A stretch of DNA of 21,979 nt from Opitutales bacterium (GTDB lineage: Bacteria > Verrucomicrobiota > Verrucomicrobiia > Opitutales > T3Sed10-336). The notes beneath the pieces were generated by a model. The model did not search any database. It saw only the letters and a list, made by a program, of their open reading frames with translations, and was not told the origin of the DNA. The stretch is taken from positions 1 through 21,979 of the forward strand of contig SLOW01000223.1 in assembly GCA_007132315.1 (NCBI GenBank). The letters are read 5' to 3'. Both the position numbers and the translations under genes were made by a program. This document shows positions 1-6,768 of the stretch, one piece after another; within the stretch, counting starts at the first letter, position 1; every line of letters begins with the position of its first letter.

Positions 1-53
1 ATGGTCGATTATCCCAACAGGACCCGTACCGGCCGTTTTCAAAAAATTTTTCC

Positions 54-127
<74 letters not shown>

Positions 128-253
128 ACCCTTTTACCCCCCATAACCAAGCCAAACACCTTTTAAATAAAGGCTTTCCAGTCCATAGGTGAACGGAATA
201 GCATAAAGTGCCATTTTGTCACGTTATGCCACGAAATGCCTTAAATATCCTTC

Positions 254-286
254 AAAAAGTGTTCAAAACGTGTTCCAACCTGTTCC
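254..286 (+). repeat. Phased GTGTTC repeats, left cluster 1 (candidate arm-type sites)
   Basis: Three copies sit in the same orientation: GTGTTC at 259-264 and 270-275, and CTGTTC at 280-285. The first two are preceded by AAAAA or AAAAC. Spacing is 11 and 10 bases, one helical turn, so bound proteins would share one face of the DNA. The same motif recurs at 357-372 and beside attR. Tyrosine recombinases of integrative elements commonly bind short direct repeats flanking the core site, and that is my inference here. Confidence 0.6.
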
Positions 287-353
287 ACCGGTCTCCGGTT
301 TTTCGGTCGATTCCGGTTGAGACTGCACAGCGGTATATCGAACCGCAGACCCT

Positions 354-373
354 AACGTGTTCAAACGTGTTCC
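354..373 (+). repeat. Phased GTGTTC repeats, left cluster 2
   Basis: GTGTTC occurs at 357-362 and 367-372, each preceded by AAC, 10 bases apart and in the same orientation as cluster 1. This is a candidate second set of arm-type integrase or excisionase sites. Confidence 0.6.
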
Positions 374-519
374 GGGGGTAACACTTCCACCCTTGCAATT
401 TCGGCCAGGGTGGATCCCGTCTCGGCCTTTTCCGGGGTTACCGGTTTAGTCCCCGGACGGCGCCACGAAATGCCGCGAAGTGTCTTTACACCGGCGAGGG
501 TCCGGTTTACCGTCTCGGC

Positions 520-750
520 ATGGAAGTAACCTTCACCATCTCGATGAACCCGGAAACCGGGAAACTCATCGCTTCATGGGACGATCCGGTTCACGGCGGC
601 GGAATCACCACCCAGGCCGATTCCCTCGATCAACTTCAGCGGGAAATCGTCGATGCCGTCCTCTGTCATTTCGACGAAGACGAATTGCCCCAACGCGTGA
701 AGGTCCACTTTCAGGATGATCCTTCGATTTCCGTCCTTGAACCGGCATGA
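520..750 (+). CDS. hicB: HicB-family antitoxin (short form)
   Basis: The 76-residue protein resembles short HicB-like antitoxins: a strand-rich N-terminus, then SWDDP, the glycine-rich HGGGITTQA turn, and a helix leading to VKVHFQDDP. HicB proteins bind and neutralise the HicA mRNA interferase and often autoregulate. This one is too short to carry the C-terminal DNA-binding domain of longer HicBs. The ATG at 520 gives the expected family N-terminus, and no strong Shine-Dalgarno is visible just before it. Its stop overlaps the hicA start (ATGA at 747-750), so the two are translationally coupled. It is the first plus-strand gene inside attL, opposite in direction to the element's phage genes. 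A degenerate second copy lies outside attR at 8124-8336. Confidence 0.85.
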   Translation: MEVTFTISMNPETGKLIASWDDPVHGGGITTQADSLDQLQREIVDAVLCHFDEDELPQRVKVHFQDDPSISVLEPA

Positions 751-965
751 AGCTCCCCCGGGACGTCTCCGGCAACGAAGCCGTCAGAACCCTGAAACGA
801 GCGGGTTTTATTGTTAGAGACCAAAGGGGAAGTCACGTCCAATTGAGGAAAGGGCGATCCCGGGTCACCGTCCCCATGCACCGCGATATTGATCCCGGAA
901 CCCTGTCCAGCATCCTCCGGCAAGCCGGTATGTCGCTTGAGGAATTCCAGTCGCATCGGCGGTAA
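747..965 (+). CDS. hicA: HicA-family toxin (mRNA interferase)
   Basis: The 72-residue protein has the HicA/YcfA pattern: an N-terminal helix (VRTLKRAGF), the GSH motif with the expected catalytic His30, a basic strand (QLRKGRSRVTVPMH), and a C-terminal helix with GTLSSILRQAGMSLEEF. Family members are double-stranded-RNA-binding-fold ribonucleases that cut mRNA and are held inactive by HicB. The start overlaps the hicB stop by four bases. The antitoxin-first order fits this HicB type. The last 101 bases overlap the convergent HTH gene at 865-1176. All key residues are present, so the toxin should be active and may help keep the element in the chromosome. Confidence 0.87.
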   Translation: MKLPRDVSGNEAVRTLKRAGFIVRDQRGSHVQLRKGRSRVTVPMHRDIDPGTLSSILRQAGMSLEEFQSHRR

Positions 966-1176
966 TCGCATACTCCTCCCCCATCTTGGCGACGATGTTG
1001 GCGGCGGTCTTCGCAGGGTCTTTGGTCATCCAGATCGCAACACGAGGGGAGTTGTTAAGCTTAGCATTTTTACTTAACATCTGTGTCACTGCTGACCTAC
1101 TTATCCCCAACTCCCTGGCAATGTCGGCGTTCTTCATCTCCGGGTTCGCCGCCTTCATCTCGCGGCCCGTTGCCAC
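865..1176 (-). CDS. Small helix-turn-helix protein
   Basis: The predicted 103-residue protein starts at GTG 1176, with an ATG seven codons further in as an alternative. Residues about 14-36 form a classic HTH (NADIARELGISRSAVTQML), like small phage and plasmid DNA-binding regulators. The middle is basic and polar. The last third (from about residue 70) lies antisense to hicA, and its composition there may simply be the mirror of hicA, so the original gene may have ended earlier. A 12-base perfect palindrome lies just upstream (1208-1240) and could be its operator. It is the last gene of the minus-strand block. A role as the element's regulator is inferred only from fold and position. Confidence 0.6.
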   Translation of the reverse strand: MATGREMKAANPEMKNADIARELGISRSAVTQMLSKNAKLNNSPRVAIWMTKDPAKTAANIVAKMGEEYAITADATGIPQATYRLAGGCWTGFRDQYRGAWGR

Positions 1177-1207
1177 CGATGGGACTGGGTTTTCGTGATT
1201 CCTAGTG

Positions 1208-1240
1208 ATTCTAGCGGTTTCACGCCGGAACCGCTAGAAT
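1208..1240. promoter_or_regulatory. Perfect 12-base inverted repeat (operator or terminator)
   Basis: ATTCTAGCGGTT (1208-1219) and AACCGCTAGAAT (1229-1240) pair perfectly around a 9-base spacer. The site lies 31 bases upstream of the small HTH gene start and 56 bases downstream of the 1297-1503 ORF. No T-run follows on either strand, which favours a protein-binding site over a terminator. The bound protein is unknown. Confidence 0.6.
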
Positions 1241-1296
1241 GTCGGTTCTTCGCCTTGTCCATCCTCGCCACCGACAGAAGCCCCGCCTGGCTAATC

Positions 1297-1503
1297 CTAC
1301 GGCTCCAGGGACGGCGTTTCGTCCATCAGCGCAATCTCTCCCCGGTTGTGGGAATCGAACAGCTCCAACGGCGAAGGCGGAGCAATACCCGGCCCACCGT
1401 GTTCCCGCTCGAATTGCTCGACAAGGATCCGGCGTTCCTGGTCGGTCAAACCGGCAAACCAAAGTTCGGCCATCGTCTCGCGGGTGTAGGTCGTTCGGCT
1501 CAT
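1297..1503 (-). CDS. Small phage-type protein of unknown function
   Basis: This 68-residue acidic protein starts MSRTTYTRETMAELW and contains the amphipathic helix GLTDQERRILVEQFEREHG followed by a proline-rich linker. The ATG at 1503 is preferred: an upstream TTG at 1533 would place the first ten codons inside a terminator-like hairpin. I recognise no family. The helical N-terminus and position in the phage-gene block suggest an accessory or regulatory role. It has no signal peptide or membrane segment. Confidence 0.5.
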   Translation of the reverse strand: MSRTTYTRETMAELWFAGLTDQERRILVEQFEREHGGPGIAPPSPLELFDSHNRGEIALMDETPSLEP

Positions 1504-1507
1504 TCCA

Positions 1508-1541
1508 AGAAAAGCCCACCCTGCGGAATTCAAGGTGGGCT
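1508..1541 (-). terminator. Rho-independent terminator downstream of the capsid operon
   Basis: Read on the minus strand, AGCCCACC and GGTGGGCT form an 8-base perfect stem (1534-1541 with 1513-1520) around a 13-base loop, followed by TTTCTT. It would end transcription of the capsid block and overlaps the leader of the small ORF starting at 1503. Confidence 0.6.
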
Positions 1542-1563
1542 ATGGACGGCAAGTCCTATCACT

Positions 1564-1764
1564 CTAAGAACGGTCGAAAGGCTCGACCGAAATTCGGGCA
1601 AAGCCGCCAGGGAGGCTAGGCCCCAGCGGCTCGATGCCAAACTCCGGGTTCCTTACGGGAACCACTCTCGCCGCTACCGCCAGGCAAACGGCGAGCGGAG
1701 TGTTGTTGTTGCAATGCCTCCGGGTTTTATCCCGGTAGGCGAAAGTTGCGGATAAAAACGTCAT
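1564..1764 (-). CDS. Possible small ORF after the capsid gene
   Basis: A 66-codon frame opens with ATG two bases after the capsid stop and ends before the terminator hairpin, which is the position expected of a last operon gene. The product is basic at the N-terminus (YRDKTRRH), then has a short alanine/valine-rich stretch (LAVCLAVAARVV) and a proline/glycine-rich end. I recognise no family. The plus strand is also open across part of this stretch, so a coding role is uncertain. Confidence 0.35.
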   Translation of the reverse strand: MTFLSATFAYRDKTRRHCNNNTPLAVCLAVAARVVPVRNPEFGIEPLGPSLPGGFARISVEPFDRS

Positions 1765-1766
1765 GG

Positions 1767-3557
1767 TTACTGGTTCGCGTCGTCAGTGCTCACGCAAAAG
1801 CTTTCAGGATGACGAATGGCAATGTCGCAAAACTGCGTAATGACAACTCTAACCCTCCCCTGGTCGGACAAGCTGTAAGGATCAACGACAACGTCGAGCT
1901 CCCCAAATCGGCCGATGACAACATCGTTGAAGTTTCCGAAAACCGCCCGGTTCGCGAAGTCCGTTTCGGCCATTTGATTCGTCGCGAGCGTCGGGTGTCC
2001 GTTCGTCACTCCGTTTTGCGTCAGGAACACCCCGCTCCCGGCGTCAACGCTCGTTCCCTTCCAGACGCCAACTGCGGACGGAGACGTCACGTAAGCCAAG
2101 CGGCCCCGCAACGCGTTCGCCTCCGCGATCTTCGTTTCCATCTCGACGATGGAATCCCATGCCGGAGCGCCGGAAAAGCTCATCGTCTTGATGCCGCTGG
2201 TCGCTGTACTCAAATTAAAAATACCTCGCGGCTCGCCTTCGACGCCACGGCCCACGAACACGGCTCGGTCAACTCCCAGCGCGATTCGAAGAGACAGGTC
2301 GCGCCGGATAAGATTTTCAAGGTCGGGAACGGCCTGCACAAGCAGTTGCTTTGAAAAAGCCGTCATCGTCGAAAGGCGGTGCGGCGTGAGCGTAATGTCG
2401 TTGAATTCAAGCTTGCTCGAATCCACCGTCGCGCTTTCGCTCAGCCAGTGTGCCACAGATCCTTTCGTTTGCCTCGGAAGAGATACCGTCGCGGTCAGAC
2501 CGTTCAACGTGGTCGCGCCCGCTTCTTCGGCGATAGACTGGACTTCCAGCTTTTCAACCATCGGCCCGGTCTCGATGCCAGTCAACGCCCCGGCCGATGC
2601 AAAATTCCCCGCGGTCATCGCGGACCGCTGGTTATGGGCGGCGCCCGCCCGTTGCCCGAGAATTGAAAGCGGGATTAGCACGCCTTTCGCCTGGACTCCC
2701 ACCTTCTGCGAAAGCTCTTGCGCGACTTCGCCCTCGAGACCGTCAAGGGGCCTGGATTGGGAGAGAAGATTTAACGCCCGCGTTAGGGAATATTCCTGAT
2801 TACGGGAACCGTGCGAACGCTGATCCAAAATATAGGGGTCGGCCCCACCTTGCGGCCCTGCATTGGCTTCCAGGTGGCGACGAAGGAAAGTCGCGTCGTC
2901 AACGTCGGATCTCGCGGCCCGTTCGACTTCGGCGTCCGGTACGTCGATCCCGCGACGTTGCAAAGTTTGTGCGATGCCGCGAAGGGATTCTTTGCGGCGA
3001 AGTAATTTCAATTCATTGTCTTGCTCTTGAGTCTTCATAATTCTTGTAGTTGGCGGTTGGCTGTAGCTTCGCCCCACGTCAACGGATACGTCGTACGGGA
3101 CGGGAGCGATTGAAATTTCGTGCGGGCTCCATTTTACGGCGACGATTCCGCCGGCCCTCTTGACGATCTGCGTTATCGTATATCCGACCGAAATTCCCCT
3201 GGTGATTCCGTCACGGATATTCCGATACGTCTCGACGGCGAGTGGGCTTTTGCCAAACCGCAAAATCGCCCTGCCCGTTCTGGTAACCGGGTCGATCCAA
3301 GCCCGCATAACACGGCCAAGAACACGGTGCCGTTCGTGATCGAACAGAACCGGCCCCTCCGTGTTCAAGCGGGTCAAGTCGACCGATTCCGGGTTGTGCG
3401 CCAGAATCTCCGTCCCAATCCCCGGACGCTCAATCGGAGCCTCCGAAGAAAACGAAACCTCAACCTCGTTGCGTCCATCGTCGGAACGCAAAAGCTCGGT
3501 CTGGAGCGTACGGAAACGCAAGTCACCCTTGCGGCGATTCTGGCGGTGATTCGGCAT
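1767..3557 (-). CDS. Prohead protease-HK97 major capsid protein fusion
   Basis: The 596-residue protein joins two normally separate phage head functions. Residues about 20-165 are an S78-type prohead protease with the expected triad: His74 in LFDHERH, Ser123 in RGISVGY and Glu147 in PHEISI. Residues about 174-260 are charged and helical, like the delta/scaffold domain that the protease removes during maturation. An internal Met174 could allow a separate capsid start. Residues about 265-590 are an HK97-fold major capsid protein, with typical segments such as TEIVxK-like MVEKLEVQSIAEEAG, the GVDRAVFVGRG loop and an IAIRHPESF C-terminus. The gene follows the small-terminase-like gene by 33 bases in the same direction. 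No portal gene is nearby. The family assignment is firm; assembly without partner head genes is inferred to need a helper phage. Confidence 0.9.
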   Translation of the reverse strand: MPNHRQNRRKGDLRFRTLQTELLRSDDGRNEVEVSFSSEAPIERPGIGTEILAHNPESVDLTRLNTEGPVLFDHERHRVLGRVMRAWIDPVTRTGRAILRFGKSPLAVETYRNIRDGITRGISVGYTITQIVKRAGGIVAVKWSPHEISIAPVPYDVSVDVGRSYSQPPTTRIMKTQEQDNELKLLRRKESLRGIAQTLQRRGIDVPDAEVERAARSDVDDATFLRRHLEANAGPQGGADPYILDQRSHGSRNQEYSLTRALNLLSQSRPLDGLEGEVAQELSQKVGVQAKGVLIPLSILGQRAGAAHNQRSAMTAGNFASAGALTGIETGPMVEKLEVQSIAEEAGATTLNGLTATVSLPRQTKGSVAHWLSESATVDSSKLEFNDITLTPHRLSTMTAFSKQLLVQAVPDLENLIRRDLSLRIALGVDRAVFVGRGVEGEPRGIFNLSTATSGIKTMSFSGAPAWDSIVEMETKIAEANALRGRLAYVTSPSAVGVWKGTSVDAGSGVFLTQNGVTNGHPTLATNQMAETDFANRAVFGNFNDVVIGRFGELDVVVDPYSLSDQGRVRVVITQFCDIAIRHPESFCVSTDDANQ

Positions 3558-3590
3558 CGCTATTACGTATCCGTTCTTTCCGTACGTTTG

Positions 3591-4103
3591 TCAAGCGGTT
3601 TTCGTATCCTGTTCCTCGATACTTTCCCCATCAGGCAAATCGAAGTCGGAGAAAGTGCATTCCTGCAAATCCACCGGCATCCTCTCCATTTCGTGCCGCA
3701 ACTGGTCGCAGAGCTTTACCTTTTCCTTGTGACGCAATCGGTCTGTTCCCTTGATTGCATCGGCAAGGCGCTTCATCTTGTCCCCCCATACGGCGACACA
3801 AGCGGCCCGGTCAAGAGATTCGCCTTTCATGCGGCGTAACTTCTCTTCCAAAATGTCCGATTGAAGTCTCGCCTGCCGGTCCTTTGCGGTCTCGCCCGCT
3901 TGGAGCAATGCACGAATCGCCCGGCCCAGGTCGAAGTGCGGAACCCCTGATTTGACCTCGACCGGCTCAACGTCATCGTGTTCTAATCGAAATCCGTTCC
4001 AGAGGACGCAGGCCACCTTGAAGGTCGCCGGGTGTCCTCCTGAACCGGATACGGCCTCCGGCATGGCCTCGATATAGTTCCGTGCTCGCTCTTTGTGTGT
4101 CAT
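3591..4103 (-). CDS. Small-terminase-like protein with a primase-type N-terminal segment
   Basis: The 170-residue protein appears chimeric. Residues about 5-45 (RARNYIEAMPEAVSG, GGHPATFKVACVLWNGF) match the helical module usually found within primase/helicase proteins of phages and plasmids. Residues about 58-145 resemble small terminase/Nu1-type packaging proteins: FDLGRAIRALLQAG, then a long charged coiled-coil helix (ARLQSDILEEKLRRMKGE) and helices around VWGDKMKRLADAI. The tail is acidic. Small terminases recognise the DNA to be packaged and recruit the large subunit, which is missing here. The ATG at 4103 follows a purine-rich GGAGAGGGGG tract. If the terminase reading is right, this gene could redirect a helper's packaging motor to the element's DNA. 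The assignment rests on pattern memory, not an alignment. Confidence 0.55.
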   Translation of the reverse strand: MTHKERARNYIEAMPEAVSGSGGHPATFKVACVLWNGFRLEHDDVEPVEVKSGVPHFDLGRAIRALLQAGETAKDRQARLQSDILEEKLRRMKGESLDRAACVAVWGDKMKRLADAIKGTDRLRHKEKVKLCDQLRHEMERMPVDLQECTFSDFDLPDGESIEEQDTKTA

Positions 4104-4239
4104 AAATCACGCCCCCTCTCCCCCTCTGCCCCCCTAGGGGTCAATTAACTCTAGAAAATACCCCCCTTTTTCCTGAAAGAAGTGACCCTTGTGGGGAAGG
4201 GGGGAACCGCATAAACTCGTTGGACTAGGGGGGGAATCT
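4104..4239 (-). other. G-tract-rich gap between primase and small-terminase-like genes
   Basis: On the minus strand this 136-base gap holds several runs of five to seven G separated by AT-rich patches. No gene or clear hairpin-plus-T terminator was seen. The last G-rich run supplies the ribosome binding site of the next gene. It could hold a promoter for the packaging/capsid genes, but none was assignable. Confidence 0.4.
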
Positions 4240-6309
4240 TCATGCCTTTTGGACCGTGTAAAAGTTCATTTCCCGGAAGCCTTTTCCATCCTCACGCGGC
4301 ACCTCTTTTTGGTCCCGGGAAATGGTCCAATCATCCAACTGATGGAGGTGATCGTCCTTGAAAATCCGCTTCATGATTCCGCCCACGATCTTTTGGGCAC
4401 CCACCCCCTCGGATCTCATTCCGGGCACGGTGAGACCATGCTCCTGGGAAAGATCCACCAGACCGGAGCCTGAAAATTCTTCCCCGATACGCTCCTCGCC
4501 CTCGATAGCGAGACAGATCTCCCTCAACCACTGCAAAGACGGGTTTGCGGTACGTTCAGCGGCCGCCTGGAGTCCATCCAAAGGTGATGACGTTCCCAGG
4601 ATTTCCCGGCAGATATAGTCCACGGCCCGCCACCAGGTACGGAACGCCCCCGGACCACGGTAATCATCGGAAAGCGGTTTCCCTCTGGAGATCCATTCCG
4701 CCATTACGGTGAACACGGCGCCTATGAACCGGCCTCTATTGGCCCTGATGTGTTCCAGCAGGTCGCCTTCGGAATACTCGGTGAACCGGCCATCCTCGCG
4801 TTTCCTCAACCGAATGACATTGGCTCTGTTCGCCAGATCTCGCGTTGTCTCCACCCCGTTTGAGGTCAGAGCAAAAGTAAATCCGGTGACATCGATCGAT
4901 ATTTCCCCGCGGTGCGGAATCCGGCACGGTACGGCTCCCGGAGCAGTGAGGATCATTTCCAAATAGGCGGAATCAATTTTCCCCCTCAGATTATCGAAGA
5001 GGATGAACGGCCGCCCCTCGATTAATCGCGCACCCAGGGACTCGTCGAAGCCACCCACGCCACCATTGCGCTGACCCACCAGTGATGGACGTTCGCCACA
5101 GATCGCGGCCACCGTCGACACGAGGTACCCTTTCCCAGTCTGTGAGTCCGCCGCCTCGACGATAAAAATCGGAAACGATACCCCGATCACTCGTTTCGTT
5201 ACAGGAGACAGCAGGAACGCCACGGCTCGCGCCCTGTCGGAATCAGTGACGAATCTAAAGTCGGCCAGGGTCTCGACGATCACAGCCACGGCCTCGGATA
5301 AGGTCCTCGCCTTTGGAGTAACGCTTCCCCGGACTAAGATCCCACCCCCGGAGTCAACCTCGTGGAATCCATCTCCAAGAGGAACGAGCGATCCCTCTTT
5401 CTCGATGGGAACCGGCCCGGTGACGATGGATGTGATTCTAGGTAGGAGATCCACCTCCTGTGCTGCGATTAGCTTTTCCGCAAGTTCCTTGGAGCAGGCC
5501 GCCGGTTTCAGCATCGGCTCTGAATCTTTGCCTCCGGAAACCCATTTCATAACAGGACCGTAGCCCTCTAGTCGGGAACAGAATCCGGCCGGAGAAACGA
5601 TCTCCAGGACGGCCCCACCGTCATCACCAGCACCCAGTTCCACCACTCGCCCGCCCCGGAGGAACATCGTCTTGGTCCCGGAGATCCGCTTAAAGATCGA
5701 ATTGGCGGCCGGTTGAATGGCGGGCTCCTCCGAGGATGGCAAAATTATCGGGTCAGGACGATGAACATCGGGCTCCCTTTTTTCACGTCCGGGCAATTCC
5801 CACCCATCCGGCCATCGTATTGATTCCCAGGATACGGGCATCGCAGGCTTGCCATTATCGCGGTATTCCATCCCGGCCGGGTGCGTCCCGCCGATTGTGG
5901 CGTTCCCCTGAAGCACCTCGCAGACCGTGCCGCCGTCGCGCTTGATGTCCTTGCCATCGAACGGAGGTGCATCGGCATGGACGATCATTTTTGCGCCCCG
6001 CTGACCCCGGACGGTGAATGTCCCTCGCAAATCGGGATTGAGACCGAAAAAGGTTTCCAGGTCGGTGTCGTCGTCAATGTCTATCGCGTACAGTCCGGAC
6101 CCGAGCAGGACGGCTATATTCGCCCCCTCGAAGCGGCCGTCACATTCGGCCCGCTTGGTGTCCTCAGCGGTCCATTTCTGCCATCCGGTGACCCCGGCCG
6201 GCCCTTTGGTTCGATGCGGGCATGGGATAAGAATTGCATCGGCACCCAGTAGATCGCGCAGACGATCCAGGCTTGACGGTGCGGCGGTTGCTGTATTCAA
6301 TTCTGGCAT
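4240..6309 (-). CDS. Primase-polymerase/helicase replication protein
   Basis: Starting at ATG 6309 the protein has 689 residues. A TTG at 6396 would add 29 residues but overlaps the AlpA-like gene. Residues about 20-175 are a bifunctional primase-polymerase domain, with a basic KGPAGVTGWQKW strand, the metal-binding pair Asp77/Asp79 in YAIDIDDD, and His143 in GTHPAG. Residues about 340-520 are a helicase-type ATPase, with a Walker A-like ADSQTGKGYL (387-396), a Walker B-like FILFDN (435-440), a sensor-like LTSNG (481-485) and an arginine-finger-like DLANRANVIRL. Such proteins prime and unwind DNA at the origin of phages, plasmids and satellites. It should let the element replicate independently after excision. 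It lies 46 bases after the AlpA-like gene in the same direction. A weak GGA lies just before the ATG. Confidence 0.85.
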   Translation of the reverse strand: MPELNTATAAPSSLDRLRDLLGADAILIPCPHRTKGPAGVTGWQKWTAEDTKRAECDGRFEGANIAVLLGSGLYAIDIDDDTDLETFFGLNPDLRGTFTVRGQRGAKMIVHADAPPFDGKDIKRDGGTVCEVLQGNATIGGTHPAGMEYRDNGKPAMPVSWESIRWPDGWELPGREKREPDVHRPDPIILPSSEEPAIQPAANSIFKRISGTKTMFLRGGRVVELGAGDDGGAVLEIVSPAGFCSRLEGYGPVMKWVSGGKDSEPMLKPAACSKELAEKLIAAQEVDLLPRITSIVTGPVPIEKEGSLVPLGDGFHEVDSGGGILVRGSVTPKARTLSEAVAVIVETLADFRFVTDSDRARAVAFLLSPVTKRVIGVSFPIFIVEAADSQTGKGYLVSTVAAICGERPSLVGQRNGGVGGFDESLGARLIEGRPFILFDNLRGKIDSAYLEMILTAPGAVPCRIPHRGEISIDVTGFTFALTSNGVETTRDLANRANVIRLRKREDGRFTEYSEGDLLEHIRANRGRFIGAVFTVMAEWISRGKPLSDDYRGPGAFRTWWRAVDYICREILGTSSPLDGLQAAAERTANPSLQWLREICLAIEGEERIGEEFSGSGLVDLSQEHGLTVPGMRSEGVGAQKIVGGIMKRIFKDDHLHQLDDWTISRDQKEVPREDGKGFREMNFYTVQKA

Positions 6310-6355
6310 ACGAGTTCCATTCTTGGCCGGGTTGCTTTTGCGGGCGCCCGGCCTT

Positions 6356-6583
6356 TTATTTTCCGCTGACGGTGCACTCCTGGATGAACCGGGCAATCGC
6401 GTCCTCGGGAATCCTGATGCAACGTGGGGAGAGCCTCACTGTCGGGAATCGGCCGTCATGTATCCACCGATACATGGTTCGGCGGGATAGTCCGAGAAGT
6501 TCGGCGGCTGCTTCGGGGGTCAAGAGTGGTGCTAGGCGTGCGAATTGGTCTTTCATGCCCCCAGACAAGACAACGGAGGACAT
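6356..6583 (-). CDS. AlpA/excisionase-type HTH DNA-binding protein
   Basis: The 75-residue protein is almost entirely one winged HTH of the excisionase/MerR-like family: LLTPEAAAELLGLSRRTMYRWIHDGRFPTVRL, with the wing in SPRCIRIPEDAIARFIQ. The start is either ATG 6583 or ATG 6556 (MKDQFARL); neither has a well-spaced Shine-Dalgarno. Proteins of this type activate satellite and island operons (AlpA) or direct excision (Xis). It heads the minus-strand operon of primase, packaging and capsid genes, which fits a master regulator, and may also bind the att arms. The role is inferred from family and position. Confidence 0.8.
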   Translation of the reverse strand: MSSVVLSGGMKDQFARLAPLLTPEAAAELLGLSRRTMYRWIHDGRFPTVRLSPRCIRIPEDAIARFIQECTVSGK

Positions 6584-6711
6584 AAGTCAATTAAAACGTA
6601 TCCTCGCAACTTGTACGCTTCCGGAACTAGTTGCCTTTCAATGGGAACAGAACTCAAAAAAAAGATTTTAGAGGTTTCGCCAGTGTATCGAGTAAGCCTG
6701 ACTGGATACGG

Positions 6712-6742
6712 AAAAACCGCCCTCCCGGTTTAGGAAAGGCGG
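6712..6742 (-). terminator. Rho-independent terminator of the integrase gene
   Basis: On the minus strand, CCGCCTTTCC and GGGAGGGCGG form a 10-base stem with G-U pairs around a 6-base loop (6717-6742), followed directly by TTTTT (6712-6716). It lies 27 bases past the integrase stop and separates it from the AlpA-primase operon. Confidence 0.8.
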
Positions 6743-6768
6743 CGTTGGGTTTCCGGGTTGCGGACGGG

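Larger units (their letters stand above)
128..519. other. Non-coding left end of the element
   Basis: No convincing gene lies between the tRNA and hicB. The stretch holds the GTGTTC repeats described separately, a 13-base direct repeat (GCCACGAAATGCC at 228-240 and 462-474), and an inverted repeat TCCGGGG/CCCCGGA (431-437 and 451-457) upstream of hicB. It is less GC-rich near the tRNA. It is a plausible site for integrase and excisionase binding and for the hicBA promoter, but no promoter could be assigned. Confidence 0.6.

Noticed and set aside
1..53. A short frame starting at base 1 (MVDYPNRTRTGRFQ)
   Set aside because: It stops within the tRNA gene after 20 codons and has no upstream context in the window; it may be tRNA leader DNA.
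128..519. CRISPR array suggested by the repeated GTGTTC motifs
   Set aside because: The repeats are 6-10 bases long and 10-11 bases apart, with no spacers of 25-40 bases and no cas genes.
1716..1740. Hairpin CCGGG/CCCGG around TTTTAT as a terminator after the capsid gene
   Set aside because: The stem is only five bases and no T-run follows on either strand; the hairpin at 1508-1541 is a better candidate.
1195..2354. Plus-strand frames of 186 and 202 codons within the element
   Set aside because: They overlap the capsid gene or small minus-strand ORFs, show no protein-family pattern and lack operon context.
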